A DNA stretch of 64,000 bases, from the NCBI GenBank assembly GCA_021793155.1, contig JAJYTF010000003.1, positions 124,001-188,000 on the forward strand, written 5' to 3'. Origin of the DNA: Pseudomonadota bacterium (lineage in GTDB: Bacteria > Pseudomonadota > Alphaproteobacteria > Rhodospirillales > Magnetospirillaceae). Positions 53,554 to 62,982 of the stretch are shown here, piece after piece. Made by a program: the position numbers and the translations under genes. Each line of letters opens with the position of its first letter. Positions within the stretch are counted from its first letter, which is position 1. The notes beneath the pieces are model-generated. The model worked only from the letters and a program-made list of their open reading frames with translations. It was not told the DNA's origin and made no database searches.

Positions 53554-54507
53554 TCAATTCCTCCGCATGCGAGGATCGATGATCGGCTGGATCAAATCGA
53601 CCAGCAGGTTCAGGGCGACGAAGACCAGGCACAGCACCAGGATGGTGCCCTGCAGCAGCGGCAGGTCGCGCTGGAAGATGGCTGTGTTGAGCAGAAAGCC
53701 GGTACCCGGCCAGGCGAACACCGTTTCAACCAGGATCGAGCCACCGATCAGATAGCCCAGTTGCAGCCCCATCACCGCCAGCGCGGTGGGCGCCGCGTTC
53801 TTCACCACATGGGCGAACACTTGGCCGTGGCGCAGACCCTTGGCCCGCAGCGCATGGACGAATTCCTGCGACAGCAGTTCGGCCACCAGGGCGCGAATGG
53901 TGCGGGTGATGATGCCCATGGGAATCACCGACAAGGTGATGGCCGGCAGCACCAGATGCCGCGTATGGGCCAGGTCCCAGGCCCAGTCGCGCGATCCTCC
54001 CGGCCCGGCGCCCATGGCCGGCAGCCAGTTGAGCTGGGCGGAAAAGATGATGGTGAGCAGCAGGCCCAGCCAGTAATGGGGGACGCTGACCCCAGCCACC
54101 GAGAGGGCCGAGGCCAGGCGGTCGATCCGCGTCTTGTGGAAATAGCCGGCCAGGCAGCCCAGCAGAGTGCCGCCGAGGAACCCCGCCGCCCCCCCGACGA
54201 CGGCCAGCAGCAGGGTGTTGCCGACCGCCGACAACACCTCGCCGGACACCGGTCGGCCGCTGGCCACCGACCGGCCGAGATCGCCGTTTACCGCCCGGCC
54301 GAGCCATTTGGCATACTGCACGGGCAGCGGCCGGTCGAAGCCGTAGGCGGCCTTCAGCGCCTCGACCACCTCGGCCGGCGCATCGGCCGGGGCGACCGCG
54401 TTCAACGGATCGCCTGGCGCAATGTGGACCAGCAGGAAGCACACCACGGTGACGGCGAAGGTGACGGGGACCGTATAGGCCAGGCGCTTCAGCAGATAGC
54501 CGAACAT
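53554..54507 (-). CDS. Peptide ABC importer permease (DppB-like)
   Basis: 317 residues beginning MFGYLLKRLAYTVPVTFAVT, with the DppB pattern APGDPLNAV and the EAA loop VHALRAKGLRHGQVFAHVVK. It is an inner-membrane protein with about six helices. The next gene follows after 4 bp. Confidence 0.95.
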   Translation of the reverse strand: MFGYLLKRLAYTVPVTFAVTVVCFLLVHIAPGDPLNAVAPADAPAEVVEALKAAYGFDRPLPVQYAKWLGRAVNGDLGRSVASGRPVSGEVLSAVGNTLLLAVVGGAAGFLGGTLLGCLAGYFHKTRIDRLASALSVAGVSVPHYWLGLLLTIIFSAQLNWLPAMGAGPGGSRDWAWDLAHTRHLVLPAITLSVIPMGIITRTIRALVAELLSQEFVHALRAKGLRHGQVFAHVVKNAAPTALAVMGLQLGYLIGGSILVETVFAWPGTGFLLNTAIFQRDLPLLQGTILVLCLVFVALNLLVDLIQPIIDPRMRRN

Positions 54508-54533
54508 GTCAGTCGTCCGAGATTAAAAGGTGA

Positions 54534-56165
54534 TCACTCGACGCGGATGGTGGTCAGGTCCTGGAACCAGTGCTGGGCCTGGACGAAACCTTTGACCTTC
54601 GACGACAGGGCATGGGGATTCACGTCATGCACCACCCACAGCATGAGGGCGTTGTCGACCATGTATTCGTGGATCCTGGCCAGGTTCTGATCCTGCTGCC
54701 GGGTGTCGAAGGTGGTCTTGTTCCTGGCCAGGATGGCGTCCACCGCGTCGTCCTTGTACCAGCCCCAGTTGACGCCGTTGGGCGCCACGTAGTGACTGTC
54801 CATGAAGCGCACCAGCGCATAGAACGGGTCGGCGGTCACATAGGCCAGGTTGATGGCGGTGATGCCCTTGTCCTTGTTTATCCCGGCATTGGCGCCGGAT
54901 CGCCAGTGCAGATACAGATTCTCTAGTTCGACCACTTCGAATTCGATGTCGATGCCGATCTCTGCCAGGCTCTGCTGGACGAATTCGTTCATCGGCAGCG
55001 ACAGCATTTGGCCGGTTCCGCCCTGGGCGATGATGACCTTGGCCTTCAGCGGCTTGTCCTTGGAGTAGCCGGCATCCTTCATCAGCCGCTTGGCCTCCTC
55101 GGGATCGTATTTGATGTCGAAGCCGGGCTTGCCGAACCACGGGCTGGAGGGATCGAGCTGACCCTTGGCCGGGATGGCCAGACCGTTCAGCAGGGCGACG
55201 ATGGCGTTACGGTCGATGGCAAGATTGGCCGCCTTGCGCACGCGGATGTCCTGCCAGGGCGAGCCGGGCAGCAGACTGAAATGATAGGGCCAGACGTGCG
55301 GGGTGATATTCTTGACGATGCGGAAGCCGCTCTTCTCCAGTTGCGGCACGGTGTCCGGCGCCGGCGCCTCGATGATGTCGACCTGCCCGTTCAACAGCGC
55401 GTTGGTGCGGGTCAGCGCATCAGGAATGGGCAACAGGATGATGCGGTCGGTCTGCGGTCGGCGCTTGGGATCCCAGTAGTCGGGATTGCGCACCAGCTCG
55501 GCCCGTTCGCGCGGCACCAGCTTATCCAGCTTGAAGGGACCGGTGCCCGAGGGATGGCTCGCCACCTTATCCCAGTCGCGGCCCATGGCGTCGAACTGGG
55601 CCGGGCTTGAGATCAGAAACCAGGGCAGCTCGTAGGGAAACAGGGAATTGGGTTCCTTGGTGGTGATCTCGACGGTGAAGTCGTCGATCTTCCGATAGGC
55701 GGCGACAGAGGGGATGCGCGGCCGCACCTGAGCGCTTTGCTTGGGATCGAACTGCGGAGACTTGTCGTCCAGCACCTTGGCCAGGTTCCAGATCACCGCA
55801 TCGGCATTGAAGGCCGAGCCGTCATGGAACTTCACCCCTTTGCGCAGGGTGAAGACCCACCTGGTCGGATCCTTGGCTTCGGGCTTCCAATCAACGGCCA
55901 GGCCGGGCACCAGTTTGCCGGGACGGTCGCTGACATTGGCCTCCCAGGCGACCAGGGGATCGTAGAGCGTGTGGCCGGTGAACTGGTACGCGCCGGCGCC
56001 ACGGTCGGGCTGGCCGGTGGTCAGCGGAATGTCGGCCATGGAGATGCCGTAGCGGGCCACCGTCTCGGCCGAAGCCGGTGCGGCGGCGACGATCTGGGCG
56101 GCGACAAGAACGGCCAGGGGAAATGCGGCCAGCCAACGGAACAGACCGGAGGAATTCTTGGGCAT
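54534..56165 (-). CDS. Periplasmic peptide-binding protein of the ABC importer (SBP family 5)
   Basis: 543 residues: signal peptide (FRWLAAFPLAVLVAAQIVAA, cleavage near ASA-E) and the family 5 signatures WVFTLRKGVKFHDGSAFNAD and HPSGTGPFKLDKL. It delivers peptides to the DppBC-like permease. Specificity cannot be read directly; the neighbouring ggt and S-formylglutathione hydrolase genes suggest glutathione or gamma-glutamyl peptides. The ATG at 56165 follows GCGAGGA; the frame upstream to 56237 is not signal-like. First gene of the operon. Confidence 0.94.
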   Translation of the reverse strand: MPKNSSGLFRWLAAFPLAVLVAAQIVAAAPASAETVARYGISMADIPLTTGQPDRGAGAYQFTGHTLYDPLVAWEANVSDRPGKLVPGLAVDWKPEAKDPTRWVFTLRKGVKFHDGSAFNADAVIWNLAKVLDDKSPQFDPKQSAQVRPRIPSVAAYRKIDDFTVEITTKEPNSLFPYELPWFLISSPAQFDAMGRDWDKVASHPSGTGPFKLDKLVPRERAELVRNPDYWDPKRRPQTDRIILLPIPDALTRTNALLNGQVDIIEAPAPDTVPQLEKSGFRIVKNITPHVWPYHFSLLPGSPWQDIRVRKAANLAIDRNAIVALLNGLAIPAKGQLDPSSPWFGKPGFDIKYDPEEAKRLMKDAGYSKDKPLKAKVIIAQGGTGQMLSLPMNEFVQQSLAEIGIDIEFEVVELENLYLHWRSGANAGINKDKGITAINLAYVTADPFYALVRFMDSHYVAPNGVNWGWYKDDAVDAILARNKTTFDTRQQDQNLARIHEYMVDNALMLWVVHDVNPHALSSKVKGFVQAQHWFQDLTTIRVE

Positions 56166-56439
56166 AGCGCGAAGGTCCTCGCAAAGAGCATGAGATCGAC
56201 CCTTCACGTTGAGCAACTTGCATGCCATTCCGCCCACACGTTGGAATACCCCGACTCAGGGCAGTTGGCCGCCTCCCTGTCCCGGCGGCATATGCCCACA
56301 TATTAACCACACCTCCGAGTCATGATTAATTTTTAGTCAGCTTCTTGGGCGGACACAACCGCAGAGCTTCAGTTTTTCGCCATTTCCCGCGATTGCGTAC
56401 TGTATGCAAGGGCCACGGGCTGCAGGAGCGACGGACTTC

Positions 56440-57300
56440 TCATCCAGCAGGGTCGGCCAGCATCCGGGCGTGGTGGCGCAGATGTTCGTCGATGAAGCTG
56501 GCGATGAAGAAATAGCTGTGGTCGTAGCCCTCTCGCATGCGCAGGTCGATCGGGTGGTTGACCGCTTGTGCCGCCTGAACCAACGCCTGGGGTTTCAGTT
56601 GGGTCTCGAGGAAGGAATCGGCGCCGCCCTGATCGATCAGCAGCGGCAGGCGCTCGCTCGCCTGGCCGAGCAGGACGCTGGCATCCCAGGCGCGCCACGC
56701 CTCGCGATCGGGGCCCAGGTAGCGGCCGAGGGCTTTTTCGCCCCAGGGGCAGGCCATCGGGTTGCTGATCGGCGAAAATGCGGAAACCGAACGGTAGCGA
56801 CCGGGGTTGCGCAGGGCGCAGACCAGAGCGCCGTGCCCGCCCATGGAATGGCCGGCCACCGAGCGCCGGGCAGTGACCGGAAAGCCGGCTTCGACCAGAG
56901 CGGGCAATTCGTCAACCACATAGTCGTACATGCGATAGTGGCGGACCCAGGGTTCCTGCGTGGCGTTTACATAGAATCCCGCCCCCTTGCCGAAGTCCCA
57001 GTTTCCATCGGGATCGCCCGGCACGTCGTCGCCGCGAGGGCTGGTATCGGGAGCGACGATGGCCAGCCCTAGTTCCGCCGCCATCCGTTGGGCGCCGGCC
57101 TTCTGCATGAAGTTCTCGTCGGTGCAGGTCAGGCCGGACAGCCAATAGAGGACCGGGACCGGTGTGGCCGGGCCGGCCTGCGGCGGCAGGTAGACGGCGA
57201 ATACCATTTCGCAGTTCAGCACTGCGGACCGGTGGCGGATGCGCTTATGCCAGCCGCCGAAGCATTTGTTGGCGGCAATCTCCTGGACGGCGGTGCTCAT
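56440..57300 (-). CDS. fghA: S-formylglutathione hydrolase
   Basis: 286 residues with the esterase-D features VLYWLSGLTCTDENFMQKAG, the nucleophile elbow AGHSMGGHGAL, GGADSFLETQLKPQ and catalytic His in GYDHSYFFIASFI. It hydrolyses S-formylglutathione to formate and glutathione in formaldehyde detoxification. No glutathione-dependent formaldehyde dehydrogenase is adjacent. GGAGGTAGCT precedes the ATG at 57300. The 56166-56439 gap to the peptide-binding protein gene holds the importer promoter region. Confidence 0.95.
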   Translation of the reverse strand: MSTAVQEIAANKCFGGWHKRIRHRSAVLNCEMVFAVYLPPQAGPATPVPVLYWLSGLTCTDENFMQKAGAQRMAAELGLAIVAPDTSPRGDDVPGDPDGNWDFGKGAGFYVNATQEPWVRHYRMYDYVVDELPALVEAGFPVTARRSVAGHSMGGHGALVCALRNPGRYRSVSAFSPISNPMACPWGEKALGRYLGPDREAWRAWDASVLLGQASERLPLLIDQGGADSFLETQLKPQALVQAAQAVNHPIDLRMREGYDHSYFFIASFIDEHLRHHARMLADPAG

Positions 57301-57451
57301 AGCTACCTCCATCAATGCGGAACGGCCGAGCCGATGCTCTTTCCTTAATGCAATGAATTGTTACGTCGGCAGCGGACACGAGGGGCGCGAGAACCGCAGG
57401 TTAAGCAGCCCCGCCGAGAAGTGCGATAGTCCCTTTGTACAAGGGCGCCAA

Positions 57452-57553
57452 CCTTGGTTTTTGCGCCTCGCCGGGCGGGGCCGGATGGCCCCGCCCGGCG
57501 AGGGACTATGGTGAACCGAGTCCAGGGAACCTTTTGATTGAGTCACTGCACCA
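57452..57553 (-). repeat. Dispersed hairpin repeat, copy B (intact hairpin)
   Basis: Inverted copy of 7635-7725. The perfect stem CGCCGGGCGGGGCC and GGCCCCGCCCGGCG around GGAT (about 57468-57502) is followed by a conserved flank ending GATTGAGTCACTGCACCA. It lies in the otherwise empty 57301-57669 gap between divergent genes. Confidence 0.8.
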
Positions 57554-57669
57554 GGATGCCGGTTGACGCTGCGGCGACCTTGACCACGGCGCGAATTGGA
57601 CCAAGTCTGGCAACGTGCACGGCGCTGACCTGACCGGCCTCGCCCATCTTTTCGGAGGATCGCCTCACA

Positions 57670-58584
57670 ATGGATCAGTCTTCGACGACGTTCATCGGAC
57701 TGGGGGCCATGGGAACCCCGATGGCGCGCAACCTGCTGCAGGCGGGTCATGCGGTCACCGTCTACAACCGCACCCGTTCCCGATCCGACGCGCTGGCGGC
57801 GGAAGGGGCGAAAGTCGCCGATACACCGGCCGCTGCCGTCACCCCGGGCGGGGTGATCATCACCATGCTGGCCAACGATGCCGCCCTGGAGGCGATCACC
57901 TTGGGCGAAGACGGCTTCGCCGGGCGCCTGGGCAAGGACGGCCTGCATGTCTCGATGAGCACCGTGTCGCCCGAGACCTCCCGCCGGTTGGCGCGCCAGC
58001 ATGCGGCACGCGGCAGCATGTTCCTGGCGGCCCCGGTGTTCGGCCGGCCCGAGGCCGCGGCTGCCAGGAAGCTGTGGGTCTGCCAGGCCGGCCCGGCCGA
58101 GGCCAAGCAACGGGCCAAGCCTTTCCTCGAAGCGCTGGGACAGGGAATTCACGACTTCGGCGAGGACCCTGGTGCCGCCAACGTGGTGAAGCTGGCCGGG
58201 AACTTCCTGATCATGTCGGCCATCGAAGGCCTGTCCGAGGCCCTGGGCCTGGCCGAAAAGAACGGCGTGGACCGGACGGAGCTGGCGACGTTCCTCGGTC
58301 AGACGGTCTTTTCCTGCCCGGTCTACCAGAATTACAGCCTCATCCTGGCGAAGCGCGCTTTTGAGCCGGCCGGCTTCAAACTGGAGCTGGGGATGAAGGA
58401 TGTGCGCCTGGTGCGCGACGTGGCGGAAAAAGCCGAACTGCCCATGCCCATCGCCGACCTGCTGCATGCCCGCCTGCTCGGGGCGCTGGCGAAAGGCCGC
58501 GCCAAGCTGGACTGGACGGCCATCGAACTGTCCACGGCGGAAGACGGGGCGATCGAGGTCGGTCCGATCGGAGGCCGGCGATGA
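57670..58584 (+). CDS. NAD(P)-dependent beta-hydroxyacid dehydrogenase-family oxidoreductase
   Basis: 304 residues with the nucleotide-binding FIGLGAMGTPMARNLLQAGH, the substrate-side VSMSTVSPETSRRLA and the catalytic Lys in ANVVKLAGNFLIM. It belongs to the 3-hydroxyisobutyrate/glyoxylate-succinic semialdehyde reductase group and acts on short beta-hydroxyacids or aldehydes; the exact substrate is unknown. Its stop overlaps the start of the aldo/keto reductase (ATGA), so the two are co-translated. Confidence 0.9.
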   Translation: MDQSSTTFIGLGAMGTPMARNLLQAGHAVTVYNRTRSRSDALAAEGAKVADTPAAAVTPGGVIITMLANDAALEAITLGEDGFAGRLGKDGLHVSMSTVSPETSRRLARQHAARGSMFLAAPVFGRPEAAAARKLWVCQAGPAEAKQRAKPFLEALGQGIHDFGEDPGAANVVKLAGNFLIMSAIEGLSEALGLAEKNGVDRTELATFLGQTVFSCPVYQNYSLILAKRAFEPAGFKLELGMKDVRLVRDVAEKAELPMPIADLLHARLLGALAKGRAKLDWTAIELSTAEDGAIEVGPIGGRR

Positions 58585-59561
58585 GATACGTCAAACTCGG
58601 CCGCACCGGCCTCGAAGTGTCGCAGCTCTGCCTGGGCTGCATGACGTTCGGCATTCCGGGCCGGGGCAACCATCCCTGGACTCTGGACGAGGAGAAGAGC
58701 CGCCCGATCATCAAGCGGGCGCTGGAACTGGGCATCAATTTCTTCGATACCGCCAACGTCTATTCCGACGGCACCAGCGAAGAGATCGTCGGCCGGGCGC
58801 TGAAGGATTTCGCCTCGCGCGACGATGTGGTGATCGCCACCAAGGTGCACGGGCGGATGCGCCCAGGCCCCAATGGCCAGGGCCTGTCGCGACGGGTCAT
58901 CCTGGCCGAAATCGACAACAGCCTGCGCCGCCTTGGCACCGACTACGTGGATCTCTACCAGATCCACCGCTTCGACCCGACTACGCCCATCGAGGAGACC
59001 ATCGAGGCGATGCACGACGTGGTCAAGATGGGCAAGGCCCGCTATATCGGCGCCTCCTCCATGTTTGCCTGGCAGTTCGCCCGGATGCTGTACACCGCCG
59101 AACGGCACGGCTGGACGCGCTTCGTCAGCATGCAAAACCACCTCAACCTGCTCAACCGCGAGGAAGAGCGTGAAATGCTGCCCTTATGCCGGGCGGAGGG
59201 GATCGGCGTACTGCCCTGGAGCCCGCTGGCCCGCGGTCGCCTGGCGCGGCCCTGGGGCATGAGCACGGCACGGCTGGAAACCGACGCCTTCGGCAAGACG
59301 CTGTACGACACCACCGCCGAAGCCGACCGCCGGATGGTCGACCAGGTGGAGGAGATCGCCCGTCGCCAGGGAGCCCCGATGAGCCAAGTGGCGCTGGCCT
59401 GGGTGCTGGGCCATGCGGCGGTGAGCGCGCCGATCGTCGGCGCGTCGAACCTGCGGCATCTTGAGGACGCGGTGGCCGCCCTCTCGATCGAGCTTTCCGC
59501 CGAGGAGCGTAAGTCACTGGAAGCAGCTTACGTCCCGCATCCGGTAGTCGGGTTCAGCTGA
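58581..59561 (+). CDS. Aldo/keto reductase
   Basis: 326 residues in the AKR barrel fold. It starts [20 protein letters not shown], with the catalytic Tyr in [15 protein letters not shown], Lys in VVIATKVHG, His in LYQIHRFDP and the NADPH site [15 protein letters not shown]. It overlaps the upstream dehydrogenase by 4 bp and the convergent hydrolase by 8 bp. Likely detoxifies aldehydes or ketones. Confidence 0.93.
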   Translation: MRYVKLGRTGLEVSQLCLGCMTFGIPGRGNHPWTLDEEKSRPIIKRALELGINFFDTANVYSDGTSEEIVGRALKDFASRDDVVIATKVHGRMRPGPNGQGLSRRVILAEIDNSLRRLGTDYVDLYQIHRFDPTTPIEETIEAMHDVVKMGKARYIGASSMFAWQFARMLYTAERHGWTRFVSMQNHLNLLNREEEREMLPLCRAEGIGVLPWSPLARGRLARPWGMSTARLETDAFGKTLYDTTAEADRRMVDQVEEIARRQGAPMSQVALAWVLGHAAVSAPIVGASNLRHLEDAVAALSIELSAEERKSLEAAYVPHPVVGFS

Positions 59562-60435
59562 CGCCAGCGAGGAAGTCGGTCAACAGCGCGGCCGTCGCCG
59601 CAGGCGATTGGTCGATGAAGAAATGGCCGCCGGGCACCGACTCGGTCCGCAGCCTGCTGCACCGCTCCCGCCAGGTGCGGGCGATATCGAAATGCCTGGC
59701 CATGACCCCGTCGGCGCCCCACAGGGCCAGGGTCGGGCATTCCAGCTTGCGATCAAGGCTCGCCGTGTCGTGCCGCAGGTCGACGGTGGCGGCCGCCCGG
59801 TAATCGGAGCAGGAGCCGTGGATCATCTCAGGGTCGCGCCAGCAGCGACGGTATTCGGCCAGCATGGTGGCGTCGAAATCCTCAAGACGGGCACCGCCCC
59901 ACCCGACCAGGCAGGTCTCGTAGAAATAATCCGGATCAGCGCCGATCAGCCGTTCGGGAAAGGGTTCCGGCAAAGCGAGGAAGTACCAGTGCCAGTAGGC
60001 GGCGGCGACATGTCGGCTGGTCTCCATGAACATGTGATAGGTCGGCACGATATCGAGGACCGCCAGCGAGGACACCCGATCGGGCCAGTCCAGCGCCATG
60101 CGGTGGCCTGTTCGGCCGCCGCGGTCGTGCCCGACCACGTGAAATCGTTCGAACCCCAGAGCCCGCATCACCGCGACCTGGTCCGCCGCCATGGCGCGAA
60201 ATGAATAGTTGGAACAGTCGGCCGAACAATGGGGTTTCGACGAATCACCATAGCCGCGGAGATCCGCGCAGACGACGGTGAATCTCTCGGCCAGCCGCGG
60301 CGCCACCTTTGCCCAGAGGGCAAGGTTCTGCGGATAGCCGTGCAGCAGCAGGACCGGCGGGCCCGCGCCGCCCAGAACGGTATTGATGGAAACCTTGCGG
60401 AGATCGATGCGCCGGTGGACGAATCCTTCGAACAT
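59554..60435 (-). CDS. Fluoroacetate-dehalogenase-like alpha/beta hydrolase
   Basis: 293 residues. Nucleophile Asp104 with Arg105 and Arg108 lies in [12 protein letters not shown]. His149 and Trp150 in [12 protein letters not shown] and Tyr212 in CSDYRAAAT match the halide- and carboxylate-binding set of fluoroacetate dehalogenase. The catalytic His is in [12 protein letters not shown], and HGYPQN forms the oxyanion region. The Asp-to-His149 spacing equals that of the known enzyme. It could hydrolyse haloacetates, or epoxides as some relatives do. Confidence 0.85.
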   Translation of the reverse strand: MFEGFVHRRIDLRKVSINTVLGGAGPPVLLLHGYPQNLALWAKVAPRLAERFTVVCADLRGYGDSSKPHCSADCSNYSFRAMAADQVAVMRALGFERFHVVGHDRGGRTGHRMALDWPDRVSSLAVLDIVPTYHMFMETSRHVAAAYWHWYFLALPEPFPERLIGADPDYFYETCLVGWGGARLEDFDATMLAEYRRCWRDPEMIHGSCSDYRAAATVDLRHDTASLDRKLECPTLALWGADGVMARHFDIARTWRERCSRLRTESVPGGHFFIDQSPAATAALLTDFLAGVS

Positions 60436-60465
60436 GCCCCTCTCCTGCAGTGGCCCCGAAGCGCC

Positions 60466-60870
60466 CTACCGCCCTGAGGTCTGGCCGATGACCTGCCGAC
60501 AGCGGGTAAGCCAGGCGATTCTCGCGATCTGTTCCCGTTGCGCCAGCATTGCGGCCTGCTCATCGCCGCCCTCCTCCCGGTCGGACAGGCGCGTCATCTT
60601 CTGCTCGATGTCACTTCGCTCCCCCGCCGATCGAATGCGCTGCCGTTCATTTTCCGCCCTTAAAGCCACTTGGGCGCGGAGGGCCTGGTCGATCGCCGTC
60701 TGCTGATCAGCCCAGAACGACTTCCGGTAAACGAATGCGCTGAGCTGTGCCTGCATTTCAGCCGGACGGCAGTCCTGGCCCAGGACAAGTCTCTCCGGCG
60801 GAAGAGTCACCCAATAGGCGGCTGCGGCAGCGACCAGCACGCCGACAGTGCGCTTTACCATGCTGCTCAT
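60466..60870 (-). CDS. Hypothetical exported or membrane-anchored coiled-coil protein
   Basis: 134 residues. The N-terminal hydrophobic segment MVKRTVGVLVAAAAAYWV is a signal or anchor; the rest is a charged helix-rich stretch (about 60-125) that should form a coiled coil. Two cysteines (GQDCRPAEM, LTRCRQVIG) may pair in the periplasm. Not a family I recognise. It is upstream of the hydrolase on the same strand. Confidence 0.65.
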   Translation of the reverse strand: MSSMVKRTVGVLVAAAAAYWVTLPPERLVLGQDCRPAEMQAQLSAFVYRKSFWADQQTAIDQALRAQVALRAENERQRIRSAGERSDIEQKMTRLSDREEGGDEQAAMLAQREQIARIAWLTRCRQVIGQTSGR

Positions 60871-60955
60871 GATCGCCTGCCCCTGGAAAGGGGGAGTCTG
60901 ATGTTAGCACGGGTTGCAATACCTGGGATATTGGTAGTCGCCCGCATGCCTGCGG

Positions 60956-61096
60956 TCACCCGAAGGACGCCGCCGCGATGATCAGCACGGCGGCACCCAC
61001 CGCCATGAACAGCACGCCCCACAAGCCGAGAAACCGATGCCGGCGCTCGATATCCGCCCCGTCGCCGTCCCGCAACGCGTTTGCCGGCTCACCCAT
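60956..61096 (-). CDS. Small single-span membrane protein
   Basis: 46 residues: a charged N-terminus (MGEPANALRDGDGADIERRH) and one hydrophobic helix (LGLWGVLFMAVGAAVLIIAA). AGGAGA lies seven bases before the ATG at 61096, which decides the start over a longer frame to 61156. Function is unknown. Confidence 0.6.
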   Translation of the reverse strand: MGEPANALRDGDGADIERRHRFLGLWGVLFMAVGAAVLIIAAASFG

Positions 61097-61334
61097 CCGG
61101 TTTCTCCTGACAAGGCGGACCGAGGTGCCGCCGAACCCATTGTGAGAGATTGGCACGCACCTATTTCACCCATATGTCCGAGCGGTTTCACTTGGTTCCA
61201 CGATGCACCGGAGCGGTACCGGGGCCGGCTGGAGACAGAGGGGCGCCGCGAACGAGACCTGCCGCGATCGTTTCTTGGGAACCTTTACGTCGTCCGGCCC
61301 ATCTAATCGGAATGGTGGGTGAAGGAGCCCGGAC

Positions 61335-61994
61335 ATGCTCGCTAGGCTTACCGAAGACGCCCTGATCACCTTGGCCCGTAATCGTGATGCCGCCGCCTGC
61401 GAGGCGTTGATGCGCCGATACAACCGGCGGCTGTTCCGGCTGGTGCGCGCCGTTCTCGGCAATGACGCCGAAGCCGAGGACGCTCTCCAGGACACCTACA
61501 TTCACGCCTTCGCCGCGCTGGGCGGCTTTGCCGGCCAGAGCCGCGTGGAGACCTGGCTAACCGCCATCGCCCTCAACGAGGCTCGGGACCGGCTGCGGCG
61601 GCGACGCGATACGGCCAGCCTCGCCGACATTGCCGAAACGGAGCTCAACGATGCCATGCAGCAGCACCGGCCCTCAGTCCTGGACGCCGACCCCGAGGAG
61701 GTGGCCGCCCGCGCCGAGACGCGCCGGTTGCTGGAGCGCGCCATCGACGAACTGTCCCCCAATTTCCGCAGCGTTTTCGTCCTGCGCGCCGTCGAGCAGT
61801 TGTCGGTGCACGAAACCGCCGACACCTTGGGCATCCCGGAAGATACTGTGAAAACACGATTCCATCGGGCCCGCGCGTTGCTGCGCCGCAGCCTCGGCGA
61901 GGCGGTGCGCGAAGCCATGCCCGAGGTCTTTGCTTTCGACGGCGAGCGCTGCGACCGGATCGTCGCCGCGGTTTTGAAGCGGCTTACGCTTTGA
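61335..61994 (+). CDS. ECF-type RNA polymerase sigma factor
   Basis: 219 residues with region 2 (EALMRRYNRRLFRLVRAVLG, EDALQDTYIHAFAAL) and region 4 (LSPNFRSVFVLRAVEQLSVH, IPEDTVKTRFHRARALLRR). No anti-sigma gene follows; instead two exported proteins (62018 and 62425) are directly downstream and probably in its operon. This suggests control of envelope or metal-linked functions. Confidence 0.94.
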   Translation: MLARLTEDALITLARNRDAAACEALMRRYNRRLFRLVRAVLGNDAEAEDALQDTYIHAFAALGGFAGQSRVETWLTAIALNEARDRLRRRRDTASLADIAETELNDAMQQHRPSVLDADPEEVAARAETRRLLERAIDELSPNFRSVFVLRAVEQLSVHETADTLGIPEDTVKTRFHRARALLRRSLGEAVREAMPEVFAFDGERCDRIVAAVLKRLTL

Positions 61995-62017
61995 CCCTTC
62001 CGAGAAGGAGTATCGCC

Positions 62018-62428
62018 ATGCGTTCCCCCTCCTTGTTTGCCCTGGCTCTTTTTTCCGCCGTGTCGCTGCCGGCGCTGGCCGCCGACGTCGGCAAGGCTCC
62101 ACCCCCCGCCCCCTACCAGGCGGTCTCGAAACTGGTGGCGCTGCCCAACTTCCTGCCCGGCATCGGGACCCTCTACGTCGCCCCCAAGACCCTGCCGGCC
62201 GGTCCCTTCCTGGCCTATGACCGGTCCGGAAAACTGGTCAGCACGATCTACATGGTGCCGCTGGACGACCTCGACGCCCACAAGCCGTTCACCGACCTCA
62301 AGACCTCGGGCCATCCGGTCGACCATGTCGATCTGGTGTTCAATCCCGGGCACCCGGGCGTCGAGAAGCCGCATTACCACATCATCTTGTGGCACGTGCC
62401 GGTATCGGAAGCGGCCAGCCTGAAATGA
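62018..62428 (+). CDS. Periplasmic TTHB210-like protein
   Basis: 136 residues with a signal peptide (SPSLFALALFSAVSLPALAA) and conserved segments STIYMVPLDDLDAH, GHPVDHVDLVFNPGH and KPHYHIILWHVP. The His-rich motifs suggest metal binding. Similar proteins are known near ECF sigma genes (the Thermus TTHB210/TTHB211 pair); function is undefined. AAGGAG precedes the ATG at 62018. Confidence 0.75.
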   Translation: MRSPSLFALALFSAVSLPALAADVGKAPPPAPYQAVSKLVALPNFLPGIGTLYVAPKTLPAGPFLAYDRSGKLVSTIYMVPLDDLDAHKPFTDLKTSGHPVDHVDLVFNPGHPGVEKPHYHIILWHVPVSEAASLK

Positions 62429-62982
62429 TGCTGGGGCGTCGCTCGTTCGTTGCGGGAACTCTCGCTGTCGCCGCCGGCCTGGCTCTACCCAGCCGCGCGG
62501 TGACGGCCGGCGTCACCATCCGCATGATGAGCACGCCGGACGGCTCGGCGGTGTGGTTCAACCCGGTCGGCCTGTGGCTGCCACCGGCAACGACGGTCGT
62601 CTGGCGCAATGGCGCCGAGCAGGCCAACACCCACACGACCACCGCCTACCACCCGGCCAACGGCCGCCATTCCTTGCGCATCCCCGAGGCCGCCATACCG
62701 TGGGATTCAGGCTATCTGCTGCCGGGGCACAGCTTCGCCACGACGCTGACCGTCGAGGGGGTATACGACTATTTTTGCCGGCCACACGAAATGGCCGGCA
62801 TGGTCGGACGCATCGTGGTGGGGCGGCCAGGCGGCCCCGGGGCGAGGCCCTTCGACTGGTTCACCGCCACTCACCCCGACTGGTTGCCGGTGCCATTGGC
62901 GGCACAACGCGCCTTTCCGCCGGTGGAACGCATCCTGCGCGATAAAGTCGTTCGCCCGGACTCCGGCCGGCAGGTCCGATGA
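62425..62982 (+). CDS. Exported cupredoxin (plastocyanin-like) protein
   Basis: 185 residues. The N-terminus MMLGRRSFVAGTLAVAAG looks like a Tat signal. Type 1 copper ligands are visible: His in ANTHTTTAYHP and Cys, His and Met in YFCRPHEMAGM (C-x2-H-x4-M). It probably carries electrons or copper in the periplasm. The start overlaps the stop of the preceding gene (ATGA), so they are co-translated under the ECF sigma unit. Confidence 0.88.
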   Translation: MMLGRRSFVAGTLAVAAGLALPSRAVTAGVTIRMMSTPDGSAVWFNPVGLWLPPATTVVWRNGAEQANTHTTTAYHPANGRHSLRIPEAAIPWDSGYLLPGHSFATTLTVEGVYDYFCRPHEMAGMVGRIVVGRPGGPGARPFDWFTATHPDWLPVPLAAQRAFPPVERILRDKVVRPDSGRQVR

